From Trichoderma breve (taxonomy: Eukaryota > Ascomycota > Sordariomycetes > Hypocreales > Hypocreaceae), in the NCBI RefSeq assembly GCF_028502605.1, contig NC_079234.1, positions 4,898,001 through 4,962,000 on the forward strand: a stretch of 64,000 nucleotides of DNA, in the 5' to 3' direction. A program made the translations under genes and the position numbers. Positions 49,801 to 61,094 of the stretch are shown here, one piece after another. Under the pieces are notes generated by a model. It made no database searches, was not told the DNA's origin, and was given only the letters and a program-made list of their open reading frames with translations. How positions within the stretch are numbered: the stretch's first letter is position 1; each line of letters starts with the position of its first letter.

Positions 49801-52382
49801 GATTATCGGTGGGCTCCTTTTTAACAGCTGGCGGCGATCCGACGCCCCCTACAACGCCCCCCGCGCAGCTCATGGCAGGGACACCACGGAGATCGTCGTA
49901 TCTTCTCGACCAACTCGTCTCTCTGCCCTCCGCCTCCCAGGGGGAGTCCTTGCCCCCGTTCGTCCCAGATATGGCAACATTGGGTCATACCTATAGCCAA
50001 GGGCAGTCAGATGATGCGAGCCGAGTCTCCTTTTCGACAATGCGTCGCAGCATTCAGCGCCGGCCCCCCCTCAGCCGGGGAACGCTGCGGGTACATAGGA
50101 GAAACCAGTCTACGAATACTCAGCAATCAAGCTACTCCTTTCGGCGCCATGCTTCGTTTGGCAGCCACCTCGAGCGACATTCTACAGCTCGGAGCTTTGA
50201 TGCTACGACAGATTCTTCCCTGTTGGACAGAGAATACGAAGTTCCCGCCGTTGAGCCGCCTCGCATGCTTCGACGGCGTCCTGGTGGCTATTTGAGAGCT
50301 GCAGTCAACAACGCGGGCGGCTTGAATAATCAGCCCACAGTTCGGAAATCACATTCCGTTGGCTCCTTGACAAATTACACTGATTCTGTCCGGAGCTCCT
50401 ATCTCCTTGGTACTCATGCCGAGCAGGACGATGACGATCGCAGCTTCTCTGGTGCGGGAGACCACCCTCGTGAGAGACAAGAGATATTTTCCGTTGGTCA
50501 GTTGACCGAGAAGCCTGCCAAGCGACACTTGTCTTTGTTTAGTACACATTCATCCAAGCCCATTATGCGTCCATCATTTGAAATAGAGGCCCGGAAACTG
50601 GCACAGATACCCGATGAGGACGACGGCGGAATTGAGTCTGCCTTGCTGAAGCTAGAGGGCAGATATCAGCCAAAACCAAAATCCTTTGAGCAGCTCAGAC
50701 AAACAGCCATGATAGACGCAAATGAATTTGGCGGACAAGCAGCCACAGCTAATTCTTATACCAGCGAGACCCAAAGCCAGGAGAGTGAAGCGGGTGAAAT
50801 GGATGACGAATACCATTCTTGGGATAAAGGAAAGCAGCCACTGGATACTGCGCATAACCGGGATACCTTGATTGCCCCTAGCAGGATAGCCACGCTTGAA
50901 ACGCGCTCGTTCTTGACCGCTGATTCTGACGAGTCATACTGTTCTATACCTTTGCTTGAAAGGGGTCTGACTGATGATGGTCAAAGCAACAGAGGGACAT
51001 CCCAGTGGACCAATCGATCAGTTCTTCGTGGTTCATCTGATGAGGATGATGCTACAACGTCAGATCTTGTAGCTACGAGAAGTCACCATGCCTCCCACCA
51101 AGCCTCCAGCTCTCATCTCTCCTATGATTTTGTCCAAAAGACGGAGAGTATTGAGAGGGTCAAGACCCGGAAGACGGCTTCTCTTCCAGTGGCAGAAGAT
51201 CAGACGTTCTTGGAAGATGCTAGTGTCGGCGGTTCAGATCTCTCTTCTGAGCTCTCCCCCTCTGAGGATGAGGGCTCGAACAATTCCCGCGAGAGAGCAG
51301 GCGTATTTTCTATATCATCACAACCGCATCCATTCGGAGATCCTATTGCGACGCCTCGGTCAAATTCTTCCTCTGCTCCTATGACACTTGCCCAAGCATT
51401 GGCGATGAGTCCGGTGATGATGAGCCCGGTGCTGACGAACACGGAGAGAACCCTGGATCTAGATCAAATATGGACCCGCACACCTCTCCCCCTCTCGCCA
51501 GAAATATTTCAAGATGGTCCCAACACAGCTGAGCATGTGCCTCCTCGCACTTCTGAAGCTCTTCCCCCACTGCCTCAACCGGAGACTCCGAATACGCTCA
51601 AGTATTCAATCCACCTGCCATTTATCCTGGCATTTGAATCTGATATCTTGGCTCAGCAGTTCACCCTCATAGAGAAGGATGCTCTCAACGACATAGACTG
51701 GAGAGAGCTAATTGAGATGAACTGGAGAAATGCCACCAGCAACGATTCCCGCTCATGGGTTGACTTTTTGAGAAACACCAATGCCCACGGAGTCGAAGTT
51801 GTTGTTGCACGATTCAATATCATGGTCAAGTGGGCCATTTCCGAGATTGTGCTAACCCAGCACATTGAAGAGCGGGCTCGATGCATCATTAAGCTCATTC
51901 ACATTGCGGCGCATTGCCGGCGGTATCGCAATTTCGCCACCTTGGCGCAGCTTACCATCGCATTATCCAGTGCTGAAGTCGCCCGTCTGTCAAAGACGTG
52001 GGATTTGGTTCCAGCTCGTGACCTGAATACCCTCGGCGAACTCGAGGCCCTCGTTACCCCCTCGCGCAACTTTTACAGCCTTCGAGCTGAAATGGAGGTC
52101 GGTTCAGACGGGGGCTGCATTCCATTCGTCGGCATTTACACGCATGATCTTCTCTTCAACGCGCAACGTCCCTCAGAGATTGCCAGCTCGCCAACTACTC
52201 CGCCGCTCATCAATTTTGAACGGTGCCGTATTGGCGCGGCCGTAGTCAAGACGCTGTTGAGGCTGCTGGAAGCTAGCACGCGGTACACTTTCCAACCAAT
52301 CGAAGGTATCACGGAACGATGTCTCTGGATGGGTGCACTAAACGACGATGAGATTCGACGACATTCTGAGGCTCTGGAGTAG
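46885..52382 (+). CDS. lte1: LTE1-type Ras guanine-nucleotide exchange factor
   Basis: Two exons (46885-47306 and 47366-52382) encode 1812 residues. The N-terminus (MDAAEPPLVAARP... then VTRKVSATGRPIVPLTGQKSISRSRTLSIG) looks like the conserved leader of filamentous-fungal Lte1 proteins. A RasGEF_N domain starts near residue 376 (DELTFKPTCDDKLIVRY). The catalytic CDC25-type domain occupies roughly the last 250 residues, with FESDILAQQFTLIEKDAL, VARFNIMVKWAISEIV and RNFYSLRAEME. Between them lies about 1000 residues of low-complexity, Ser/Thr/Pro-rich sequence likely to be phosphorylated. In yeast, Lte1 promotes mitotic exit at low temperature and in the polarity pathway; the exact GTPase in filamentous fungi is not known to me. 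The intron restores the R-P-S-V-R-R reading, supporting the join. Its start follows a long leader. Confidence 0.84.
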
Positions 52383-53681
52383 GCTTCTTTCCCCTTCCGC
52401 TCGTCATTCACCTTCTCTCTTCTCCTTTCCTACTTGGTGTCATGGATGTTTACCATACCGCAAGCAGACAACACTCAGCTGCATCTCCATATCTCTCCAC
52501 ACACACACACACACATTACTTTACCATGCTTCTCACGCGTCCCTTTTGTCTTTTTTATTTGCATGGGTATAGGAGTCACACTACGTCCGACTTGACTAGA
52601 ACTTCATAATTTCCTTAACCCTGTGACTTGGCTCAGTTGCAGCGGGCGCGCAACTTGGGGCAACGCATTATTTTTTGCGCGGCATACTACTCTTTGCTAC
52701 CTTTGTCCATCTGTCTATCCTTGTTTGTTTCCCTCTGTTCGTGTCTATTTCAGGGGCATCTGCCAAGACGATACATATAACGAATGAACTTGAAAAGCAG
52801 AAAATGAGAAGAGAGAAGGAGAAAAAACAACAACCAACAGCTGGCCACTGCTGGCACCACCACGACCATTACTGCTTCTATTCAAATACTGTTACTGCAC
52901 TCCTAGGCGAGATTTCTTTTCCTCTGTTGATCAGGTTGTCATTTTTTCTCCCCTTGACTCTTCACTTCAGTTTTTATTTGTTTCGGATGGCTTTTTCTCT
53001 TTCCTTTTTTTTTCTCTTTTTTTTTTCCGGGCGTGGGAGTATAAAGAAGGATATAACAAATAGGGGGCTTTAGATACCAATACTGGGGGCATTGTGGATA
53101 AATTTGGGTGATAGCGTATAGGACACACATATATACAGCCTTTGGAAGAGGATATATACATACCTATAATTGGCACCGAGTTTCGGTTGCCCATAGAATA
53201 CAAAGAAAGTTCGCTTTAAAACACACTTTGTGGCCAGTTCACTCTCCTGAATTACGATGGATATACACTCATTGTCCATGAGAAAGGACTTTACAGACAA
53301 TTTAATAGCACGAGGGTGGAAACTTTGTAAAGGGGATATCTTTAAATTCTCTTTTTTTATCTTTCACCATGGTCGGCTGTATAAAACCCTTTTAATGCAC
53401 CGCAGGAAAATCAAGGAACCTTTGGGCGAGGCAACGATTAAGTCCGCCCCCAGCAGCCGCACAGGGCTTTCCCTCTTCCCTCCCTGAAAAACGAAAGGGG
53501 AGAGTATCTTTCCCTCATCAGTGCAGCTAGCTCAAGACCCAAAAGAAAAATCCGAGACCACCCGCCGTTGCAAAGCCGGAAAAAACGCCTCCCCCTTTGT
53601 GATCAGGTCCGCCCAGAATTACCACGCTCCGTGGAATAAAAGCTTCCCCCATCGCCCCTTTTGCCCAGATAACCGCATCGC
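52383..53681. other. Convergent 3' spacer between the LTE1-type gene and rps0
   Basis: The two neighbouring genes end towards each other. The stretch is rich in T-runs and contains a short CA repeat (about 52499-52515) and a poly-T region near 53008-53030. No gene is supported. Confidence 0.6.
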
Positions 53682-54761
53682 TTACCACTGGCTCTCCTTA
53701 GGAGCCTCGGCAGCCCACTCCTGAGTGCCAGAAGCAGCGGCCCAGTCCTGGCCGGCACCGGCACCGGCACCGTCCCAGCCAGTGGCAGTGGCACCAGCGA
53801 AGCCGGCGGCGGGAGCCTCCCAGTCACCACCAGCGGCGGGGAAGCCAGACTCGATGGCAGCGGGGGCCTCCTCCTCAGCAGCGGTGATGAGCTTCTCCTC
53901 CTCGACCTTCTCCTCGGCCTCGGCCTCAGGGTCGCGGTCTGTGTTTACTTGGTTAGCTTGTTGGGGTTCAACGGGGTCCGGGTAGGGGATTTTGTTCAAA
54001 CATACAGAAGTACAGATCAACCATGACGTCCCAGGGGGTCTCGCGGTTGAAGATGGTTCCACGGAGACGGAGGACCTCACGGGCAAGGAGCCACCAGACG
54101 GTACCAATGGCGTGGCGACCCTTGTTGTTGGTGGGGATGGCAACGTCGACGTACTCGGTGGGGGAGTCGGTGTCGCAGAGGGCAATGACGGGGATGTTGA
54201 CGTAGCTGGCCTCCTTGATGGCCTGGGCGTCGGTGCGAGGGTCGGTCACGACAATCAGGCGGGGCTCCTTGAAGGAACGGGTGATGTAGTTGGTGAAGCT
54301 ACCGGGGGTGAAGCGACCAGCGATGGGGGAGGCACCGGTGTGGGCGGCGAACTTGAGGACGGCACGCTGACCGTAGGGACGGGCAGAGATGACGCAGATG
54401 TCGGCCGGGTTCTCAATGGCGACGATGATACGGGCAGCCAGGACAATCTTCTCCCTGTGAAATCGAAGGTGGTTAGCATACCCATTGCGCTGCACAGAAA
54501 TTTCCCTTCCAGAAGCTCTTGTTTTTTCTTGTCCTTCGCAATCTTCTGCTTCTCCTCTTCCTCCCTTCCCCTCAGCTAGGAAAAAACGCACCAGGTCTTG
54601 CCAATGTTCAGGACGTTGACACCATCGACACGGGTCTTCCACAGGTAAGGCTCCATGTGCACCTGGAGGTTCTTGGAACCGAGGTGGCACTGGGCCGCCA
54701 GGAGCATCTCGATGTCCTGGGACGTGGCATTGAAAATGGACGGCAGGTTAGCGGGAGCCAT
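53682..54761 (-). CDS. rps0: 40S ribosomal protein S0 (uS2/SA)
   Basis: Three exons (54761-54592, 54454-54006, 53938-53682) encode 291 residues. uS2 sits at the back of the small-subunit head-body junction and is needed for 40S maturation. The core includes [69 protein letters not shown] and [26 protein letters not shown]. These are among the most conserved stretches of the family. The C-terminus is Ala/Gly/Glu-rich and ends [13 protein letters not shown], the acidic eukaryote-specific tail. Intron 1 interrupts the codon for Trp57, and intron 2 precedes the tail. The gene is divergent from the mitochondrial uS15 gene (386 bases between starts). Confidence 0.97.
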
Positions 54762-55147
54762 CTTGACTGATTTTTCCGTGGTGGTGGGAAAAGTTGGTCG
54801 TTGAAGGAGGCAAGAAGGCGGCGATGCTTAACAGTTCGAGCAAAGTTTCGCAAAAGTTCGCGAGGGCTACTGACAATTTGCGAAAAGTGTGTGTGCCGCC
54901 AGCCCTGAGTGCACTAGCACAAGAATAGACTAGTTGTTTTCGCTAGTTGTGAGGCTGTCGGGAGTCTCGAGCTGCACGTGAATTGATGACTAAGGTAGCT
55001 TTTTCCATTCCCACAGCAGGTGGGGTCTTTGGAGTAGTCAGCAAGTTTGTGAAGGCGTGGGTTGATTCATGTACTATCGGCGAAATTTTGAGGACCCGGT
55101 TGCGAGAGGTGGGATAGAGAGATAGAACCGCATCTCCAATATCAAAC
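54762..55147. promoter_or_regulatory. Divergent promoter of rps0 and the mitochondrial uS15 gene
   Basis: This 386-base spacer separates start codons for a cytosolic and a mitochondrial ribosomal protein that face away from each other. It contains a near-repeat of CGAGCAAAGTTTCGCAAAAG (54837-54856) and a nearby GTTCGCGAGG and TTTGCGAAAAG. No TATA box was seen. Confidence 0.65.
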
Positions 55148-56188
55148 ATGGCGCCAAGAATAGACCTGCTGCAGCGGCTAGGCACAGTCAATCGTATGAT
55201 ACCCTTCTTGTTGCTTCACTGAGAATCACCGGCTTTGAGGTGGTTGGTAGGACATCGTCGCTAATCGAGCTTGTTAGTGTGCCTGCGGCCTGCGACGACA
55301 CCGACGACACAGGCCTTCCTCCCCCTCGTCCAAAAGGCCAATCTCTCCATGCGAGAGAAGAAGAAGAAGGCGAAGCAGGATCCGTACAAATGGGCGCAGG
55401 CCCAGCAGCGCAAAGCCGCCAACCTCAAGAGGCAGGATGAGCTCCAGAAGCAGCGGGACGAGGCATGGGGAGATCCCGTGCGAGGAAGACTGACGCCGTT
55501 CCTCGAGTCCCTCGACTCGGCTGGCCAGAGCCCGCTGAGCGCGGTACCTAGGGACGCAAGCGGGAATGCCCTCGAGGAGCCAAGAGAACTGCCCACGACG
55601 CCCGGGCTGCGCAACCACTTCCTTAGCGACGCCGAGCTCGAGGATGCCGTCAAGCACGCCTATGCCCTGACGAAGCCCATGGTCGGAGTCGTGGAGTCGC
55701 AAATGGACCCTAGCACGGAGGAGGAGAGGAAGCAAGCGCACAACCAGAAGCACCAGAAAGCCGTCGAGGCCCTGCGGAGGATCACGGCTCTGAGCAACGG
55801 CAGCGCACGGGATCGATTCCACGCCAACGTCAGGCGCATCGTTGATGAGTTTGGGCGGCACAACACCGACAAATTCCTCAAACCCAAGCCGCAGTCCATT
55901 TCGCCAAACACCACACCAATGCCTGGCCGTGCCGGTCCAGACACTGGCAGTTCAGAGGTACAGATCGCCATCCTGACTGCCAAGATTAGGGCAGTATCCG
56001 AAGGACTGGCGATCAACCGAGGCTACAAGGACATGCACAATAAGAGAAATTTGAGATTGCTTGTACACAGGCGCCAGAAGCTGCTGCAATACATGGAGCG
56101 GAAAGAGAGGGGCAGTGAGAGGTGGACAAACATGCTTGAGAAGCTGGGTCTCACGCCTGCCACATGGAAGGGACAAATCGATCTGTGA
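55148..56188 (+). CDS. mrps28: Mitochondrial ribosomal protein uS15m (Mrps28-like)
   Basis: Two exons (55148-55193 and 55278-56188) encode 318 residues. The protein is the uS15 component of the mitochondrial small subunit, binding the central domain of the 15S rRNA. The C-terminal third is a clear S15 domain with GSSEVQIAILTAKIRAV and HNKRNLRLLVHRRQKLLQYMER. The N-terminus MAPRIDLLQRLGTVN followed by CLRPATTPTTQAF is basic and lacks acids apart from one Asp, fitting a mitochondrial presequence. The middle is a charged extension with no domain I recognise. The 84-base intron uses the donor GTATGA and the acceptor CTTGTTAG; other acceptors upstream put a stop in frame, which decided the model. 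It is convergent with vma6, 241 bases apart. Confidence 0.88.
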
Positions 56189-56429
56189 AGCTGAGGGGGG
56201 TTGACGATGAAGAAAAAAACGAAAAGCGTTGTAGGAATAGTTTAAGCATCTGTATATGTACAATAGAGCCCATCAGAGGATGCGTGATTGCCCATGTCAA
56301 TCATTCGCCTCTTCCATATGCGCCTAGTCTGAAAGAACCCTTGCCGTGCAATTACTCGAAACGAAACGACGATATTATACTACACCCTAACACTGCACCA
56401 AGCCAATACATCATCAGTTTATGAGCCGC

Positions 56430-57687
56430 TCAGAAGACGCTAATAAAGTTTCCAATGCGGTCCTTCTGGTTCTGAGCTATACACTCAGCAATCCATGTAA
56501 TGTTGCGAATTTCCTGGAACAAGTTAGCGCTTTGGTCTTTTTTGCCATTCTCATCATATGGCAGCAAGATCACACATACCTGCTCTCTAAGCTTAACCCA
56601 TGCATAAATAATAGCATACGTAAATTGTCGTGTGAATGCATCTTTGGAAATCTCCATTTCCTTTTGGTAAAACATGTCCTCCAAGCTCTTGCCATCGGCA
56701 GAACCACCACCCATGTTGCCAGGACCGGATGAGCCACCCAGAGACACGGCATCGAAGAAGGTCTTGTAGTCATGAACGCCATCGACGGCAAGACGCACAC
56801 CCTCAACATCATCAGCTCGGGAAAGCATCAAGGTGCCCTCAGGATACAGCTTTCCAAAGGTTGGGTACAGCTTGTTGCGGTCTGCCTTGGTCAACTCAGT
56901 GCCGAAGGAGTTCAGTGTGATGTTGATAGCTCGGCGGTCAGCCTCGAACTCAAGGATGTTGGACATGACCTCAGCAGTAGGTGTGCCAGCCATGTCGGAA
57001 TGGGTGTTGACGAAATTGTGAAAGTCTTCGAGATAGTTCTTGTAGAGCGTGTTTCGGACGATTTCAATGTTGAGCTCATCCAAGTCCTGGTGGCTGAGAC
57101 TGCCCTTGAAGTATGGAGCAAGAGGAGTCTCAATCAGCACGCTGTTGTAAAGCTCCTCCACGTTGGTCGCGACGCAAAGTACGGGCATGGTCTCAAACCA
57201 ACCCAGCGGGTGGCATCGCTCCAGGAGCTCTCGCGTGTCTCGTTCGTGAAGGGTGCCGGTAATGAGAAGGGCAACGTTATCAATCATGTAGCCGTACGTC
57301 ACGTAATCCATGAACTTGGCCAGGGATCCCGTAGCATTAGCGCGCACATATCGGAATTCCGAGATGAGCTTGTCTGTCGTCTTGGAGGCGAGCGCAGATG
57401 TTGATGGGTTCGGGGGAAGGGATGCAAGGAAGTCGCCATAGGCAGGGCCAAGCTGCAGCTTCAGGTCTGGAGAGCGTCAACAACAAATGACTGTACTGTT
57501 GGCAGTATCTACATACCATCGATGGTCTCGCATTGTGTCAAGTTGCTGTAGGCTGGTGTGGTGAGAAGGCTGTTGCGATAGCCGCGAACAATGCCCTCGA
57601 CGTAGCTGCGCCCCCGTCAGTAACGCTCAAAGAAGGTACATTTCGAGCTGCTCACCCATTGTTCACGTTGAATAAAAGGCCTTCCAT
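56430..57687 (-). CDS. vma6: V-type ATPase subunit d (Vma6)
   Basis: Four exons (57687-57656, 57605-57517, 57466-56580, 56513-56430) encode 363 residues (yeast 345). Subunit d is the funnel-shaped part that couples the V1 rotor to the membrane ring in the vacuolar proton pump. It starts [33 protein letters not shown], which needs both of the first two exons. The [30 protein letters not shown] block and the [33 protein letters not shown] segment are family hallmarks. The C-terminus ends [23 protein letters not shown]. All three introns are in frame with standard signals, and intron 3 separates the last 27 codons. It is divergent from nop58 with 445 bases between starts. Confidence 0.95.
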
Positions 57688-58132
57688 CTTTTCTACGTTC
57701 AGTTATCCTCGGGGCGATGATGGACGGACAAGATTGAGGGCAAAACGAGCGGTGTCCCGGGATTAGGTAGAGCGGTGCTATCAGAGCTTGCCTTGTCTTA
57801 TGTATCTTCGGAACTACTTCTGCATGGCCGGCGAGTAGAGGCGTAATTGCAGTGACACAGCTTTCCACGTGAGTGAACCAAAAGTGAACCCGGAATTTCT
57901 GTAGCGCCGACGCCCGGCGGCCCATCCCACTTGCAAACATTAGCACCAATGCAAGGCCAAAAATTTTGGGTGGAGACTTAAGCTTTCGACTGAAAAATTT
58001 CCAAAAACCAAAATTTTGGTCGGCTTCTTCCCTGAATCCTCACGCACAACACCACCTTCAATTGGGACCCGGGAAGAAGAAGGATCCAATCGACAAGCGC
58101 AAGAGTCGTAGAGAGAGTCCCAACCATTCACC
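57688..58132. promoter_or_regulatory. Divergent promoter between vma6 and nop58
   Basis: This spacer separates two oppositely oriented housekeeping starts. An inverted-repeat-like pair AAAATTTTGG (57959-57968) and CCAAAATTTTGG (58007-58018) lies in the half nearer to nop58. No ORF is supported. The relation to either promoter is unproven. Confidence 0.5.
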
Positions 58133-60102
58133 ATGTCTCTCTTTGTTCTTGCCGAGACGCCTGCAGGGTCAGTTTTCGCAGCCACGAGCGCTTCCTCCCA
58201 GCATTGCTTGATCGCGTGGATGTGAATGTCGACTGACAGGATTATAGCTACGGCCTGTTGAAGGCGACCGACAAGAAGATGCTCAAGAATGCCGATCTCG
58301 CGGCTGAGCTGGGAAAGCCTGAGCGCCTCGTTGAGATGTAAGATTTACCTGCCAATTGTCTATACCCTGCGTGATGCTTTTTTTTCCTGCACCTTGTTCA
58401 ATTCTTCACTTTTTTTCTTTGTTCCTTGGGCTAACAGACTGTCGCATACAGGCTCAAGCTCAAGAAATTTGTCAAGTTCGACAGCGCCGCCATGGCCCTG
58501 GAAGAGGCTGCCGCCCTTAGCCAAGGCCAGATTCCTCCTCTCCTCAGCTCTCTGCTGGAGGATCTCCAGGCCGAGAAGAAGGCCTCCTTGGCTGTTGCCG
58601 ACCTCAAGCTGGGCACTGCCATCTCCAACCTGCCCAAGCTCAACGTTTCTCCGGTCGCTGGCACCGAGACAATGGACCTTTTCCGAGCCGTTCGAGAACA
58701 CGTTTCGTCTCTTATCCCTGGCCTCGACCAGGACGTCATTGACCGCATGACCCTTGGTCTTTCGCACTCAATGTCTCGCCACAAGCTCAAGTTCTCTCCT
58801 GATAAGGTTGATTCGATGATCATCCAGGCCATCAAGATGCTCGATGATATTGACAAGGAACTCAATGTCTACGCCATGAGAACAAAGGAGTGGTACGGAT
58901 GGCACTTCCCCGAGATGGCCAAGACCCTCAATGACAACCTGGCCTACGCCCGTGTCGTTCGACACGTTGGCATGCGCGACAACTTCAAGGATGCTGATCT
59001 TTCCGAGATCCTCCCCGAAGATGTCGAGGTTGCTTTGAAGGCATCTGCCGAGCTCAGCATGGGTGTCGAGATTACCGAGGAGGATTTGCAAAACGCCATT
59101 GACCTCGCGGACCAGGTTATTAAGTTTACCGAGTACCGAGCTCAACTCACGTCTTATCTGGAAAGCCGAATGCGCGCCATTGCCCCCAACCTGACTGCCC
59201 TGGTCGGCTACTTGGTTGGTGCCCGGCTCATTTCTCACGCCGGTTCCGTCCTCAGCCTGGCCAAGGCCCCTGGTTCCACCATCCAGATTCTCGGTGCCGA
59301 GAAGGCTCTTTTCCGAGCTCTCAAGACCAAGAAGGACACCCCCAAGTACGGTATCATGTACCACTCTTCTCTCGTTGGCCAAGCTACTGGCAAGAACAAG
59401 GGCAAGATTGCTCGTATGCTGGCTGCCAAGGTCGCCCTTGGTCTCCGTGTCGATGCTCTTGGCGACGAGGACGAGGAGGATGAGGAGCAGCGAGCTATCC
59501 TTGGCCTCACCAACCGTATCAAGCTTGAGAACTACCTTCGCCGTCTTGAGGGCAAGACTCCTCTGCCCAAGGGCACCAACGTGACTCCTTCCGGAGAAAT
59601 CGTTGCTGCCGGACAGTTCACTCTCAAGGACAACAGCAGATATGGCGCCGATGCCGATGGTGTTGTCGACCACGTCATGGGTGACGCGGACGATGAGCCC
59701 GCTCCCAAGAGCAAGAAGTCAAAGACCAAGAAGCCCACCATCGAGGTCGTCGAGGAAAATGACGTCGATATGGAAGACGCCCCCGAGGACTCCGATGATG
59801 AGGACTCCGATGCCCCCGCCAAGTCAGTGAAGAAGCTCTCGAGCGCAGAGTACGAGCGCCTGGCCGAGCTCTCTGGCCTCTCCGTCAAGAAGTTCAAGCG
59901 AAAGTACGAGCGCGGCGACGTCCAGCTCAACGAGGATGGCACCCCCAAGGTCTTCAGCAAGAAGGAGCTGAAGAAGCTCCGCAAGGCCGAGGAGGCTGCC
60001 CCCGCCGAGGCCACACCCGAGAAGAAGAAGAAGAGAAAGGCCGACGAGGGCGAGTCCGAGTCGAAGAAGGAGAAGAAGCAGAAGAAGAAGAGTGCCGCTT
60101 AG
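58133..60102 (+). CDS. nop58: Nucleolar protein Nop58 (box C/D snoRNP core)
   Basis: Three exons (58133-58167, 58248-58337, 58452-60102) encode 591 residues. Nop58 is a core protein of box C/D snoRNPs, which guide 2'-O-methylation and cleavage of pre-rRNA in the nucleolus. The N-terminal NOP5NT domain (MSLFVLAETPAGYGLLKATDKK) spans the two short first exons. The coiled-coil middle and the Nop domain follow, with ELNVYAMRTKEWYGWHFPE, ARLISHAGSVLSLAKAPGSTIQILGAEKALFRALKT and YHSSLVGQATGKNKGKIAR. Resemblance to Nop58 rather than Nop56 rests on the N-terminal reading and the SLVGQA..NKGK pattern. The C-terminus has an acidic stretch and a Lys/Glu-rich tail, as in yeast Nop58. Exon joins restore GYG and EML. 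It is convergent with the stomatin gene, with about 1 kb between the ends. Confidence 0.95.
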
Positions 60103-61094
60103 AGCCCCCCTTCGAAGAAGCGCCGAATCTACTGAGATGTTGCACACACACACACATTATGCCGTGTGTATATATAACACCAATTGGAGAATCGATCGCA
60201 AATCTGATGAAAGGAAGAAGAAAAAAATCTAAAAAGCAACATTTTTCTCGGCTATCTTGCGAAGCTGGTTAAAAGCACCCGCATCGACTTGGATGGTCTC
60301 ATGAATTACCGATGGGGTGGTCATGTAGATATGTGATACCTGAGATTCTTTGAGAGGCTTCCGGGCTAATCTGTCACTGTTAATATGGCTGGCGTTAGGG
60401 GAGGGAAATCAAATCTTTTCTGGTACAGGCGTGGCTTGGTCTTTGTTTACTACAAACTGTCTTTTTTTTCTTTTATTTTACTAAAGCAAAGCTGTCGCCA
60501 GAGATGGGTGGCAAGGAGGGGAGGCTATGGAGAGACATGGAAGTCAAGTTTCAAGGAATTTGCTACCGAGGTCCTCAATTAACACCGTTCTTGATCAATG
60601 ATGATGCCGTTTTATCAAATCCCTGTGAGATGCGTCTCGTGATAAATGATGACATAGGAGGTTTAGAGTGAAAGACAGTAATTACATTAAAACTTCAAAA
60701 GTAGCTGCTATTAAACTAATGTTTTGCTTATCGGCCATCATTCTCCTGGGTATCTTGGGTATCATACATGTCAAGCAATCATCTTTCTCCCTCTCCCCAA
60801 GATCCACTTCCACCTTTGTTTGGTATCAACATACATTACAAAACACATCATAACGAGCGTAAACGAGACGTAGCAAGCGTGTAATAATCGACGGAGTGCA
60901 AACTCAAAACGAAAGAGCTGGGTCGCAATATCGCAAGCGCAAGGCAAGGCATTCATCTTGAAGAGACTCGGATGGGAAAAAGTCGTAGACGTCATTGAAA
61001 ACGATGGAAGTCGCTTCTCGAAATCAAGTAGACCACGCTAAACCACCAAAGCCACTCAAAGAGTCAGCAGCTGGCCCTCATTTGAGGCACGGCA
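60103..61094. other. Convergent 3' spacer between nop58 and the stomatin gene
   Basis: No gene is supported. The stretch contains a short CA repeat (about 60141-60154) and T-rich runs near 60461-60480, as expected of the 3' ends of both transcripts. Confidence 0.6.

Noticed and set aside
53992..54579. Plus-strand open frame of 195 codons inside rps0
   Set aside because: It is a shadow of the ribosomal protein gene and reads as Gly/Val/Asp-rich arbitrary sequence.
55251..55277. Alternative acceptors for the uS15m intron
   Set aside because: The acceptor before 55251 puts a TAA in frame and the one before 55270 has the wrong phase; only the acceptor before 55278 works.
56772..57404. Plus-strand open frame of 210 codons inside vma6
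   Set aside because: Antisense to a strongly supported gene and without recognisable features.
58768..59673. Minus-strand open frame of 301 codons inside nop58
   Set aside because: It mirrors the codon pattern of nop58, has no domain, and such antisense frames are common in genes with a strong third-position bias.
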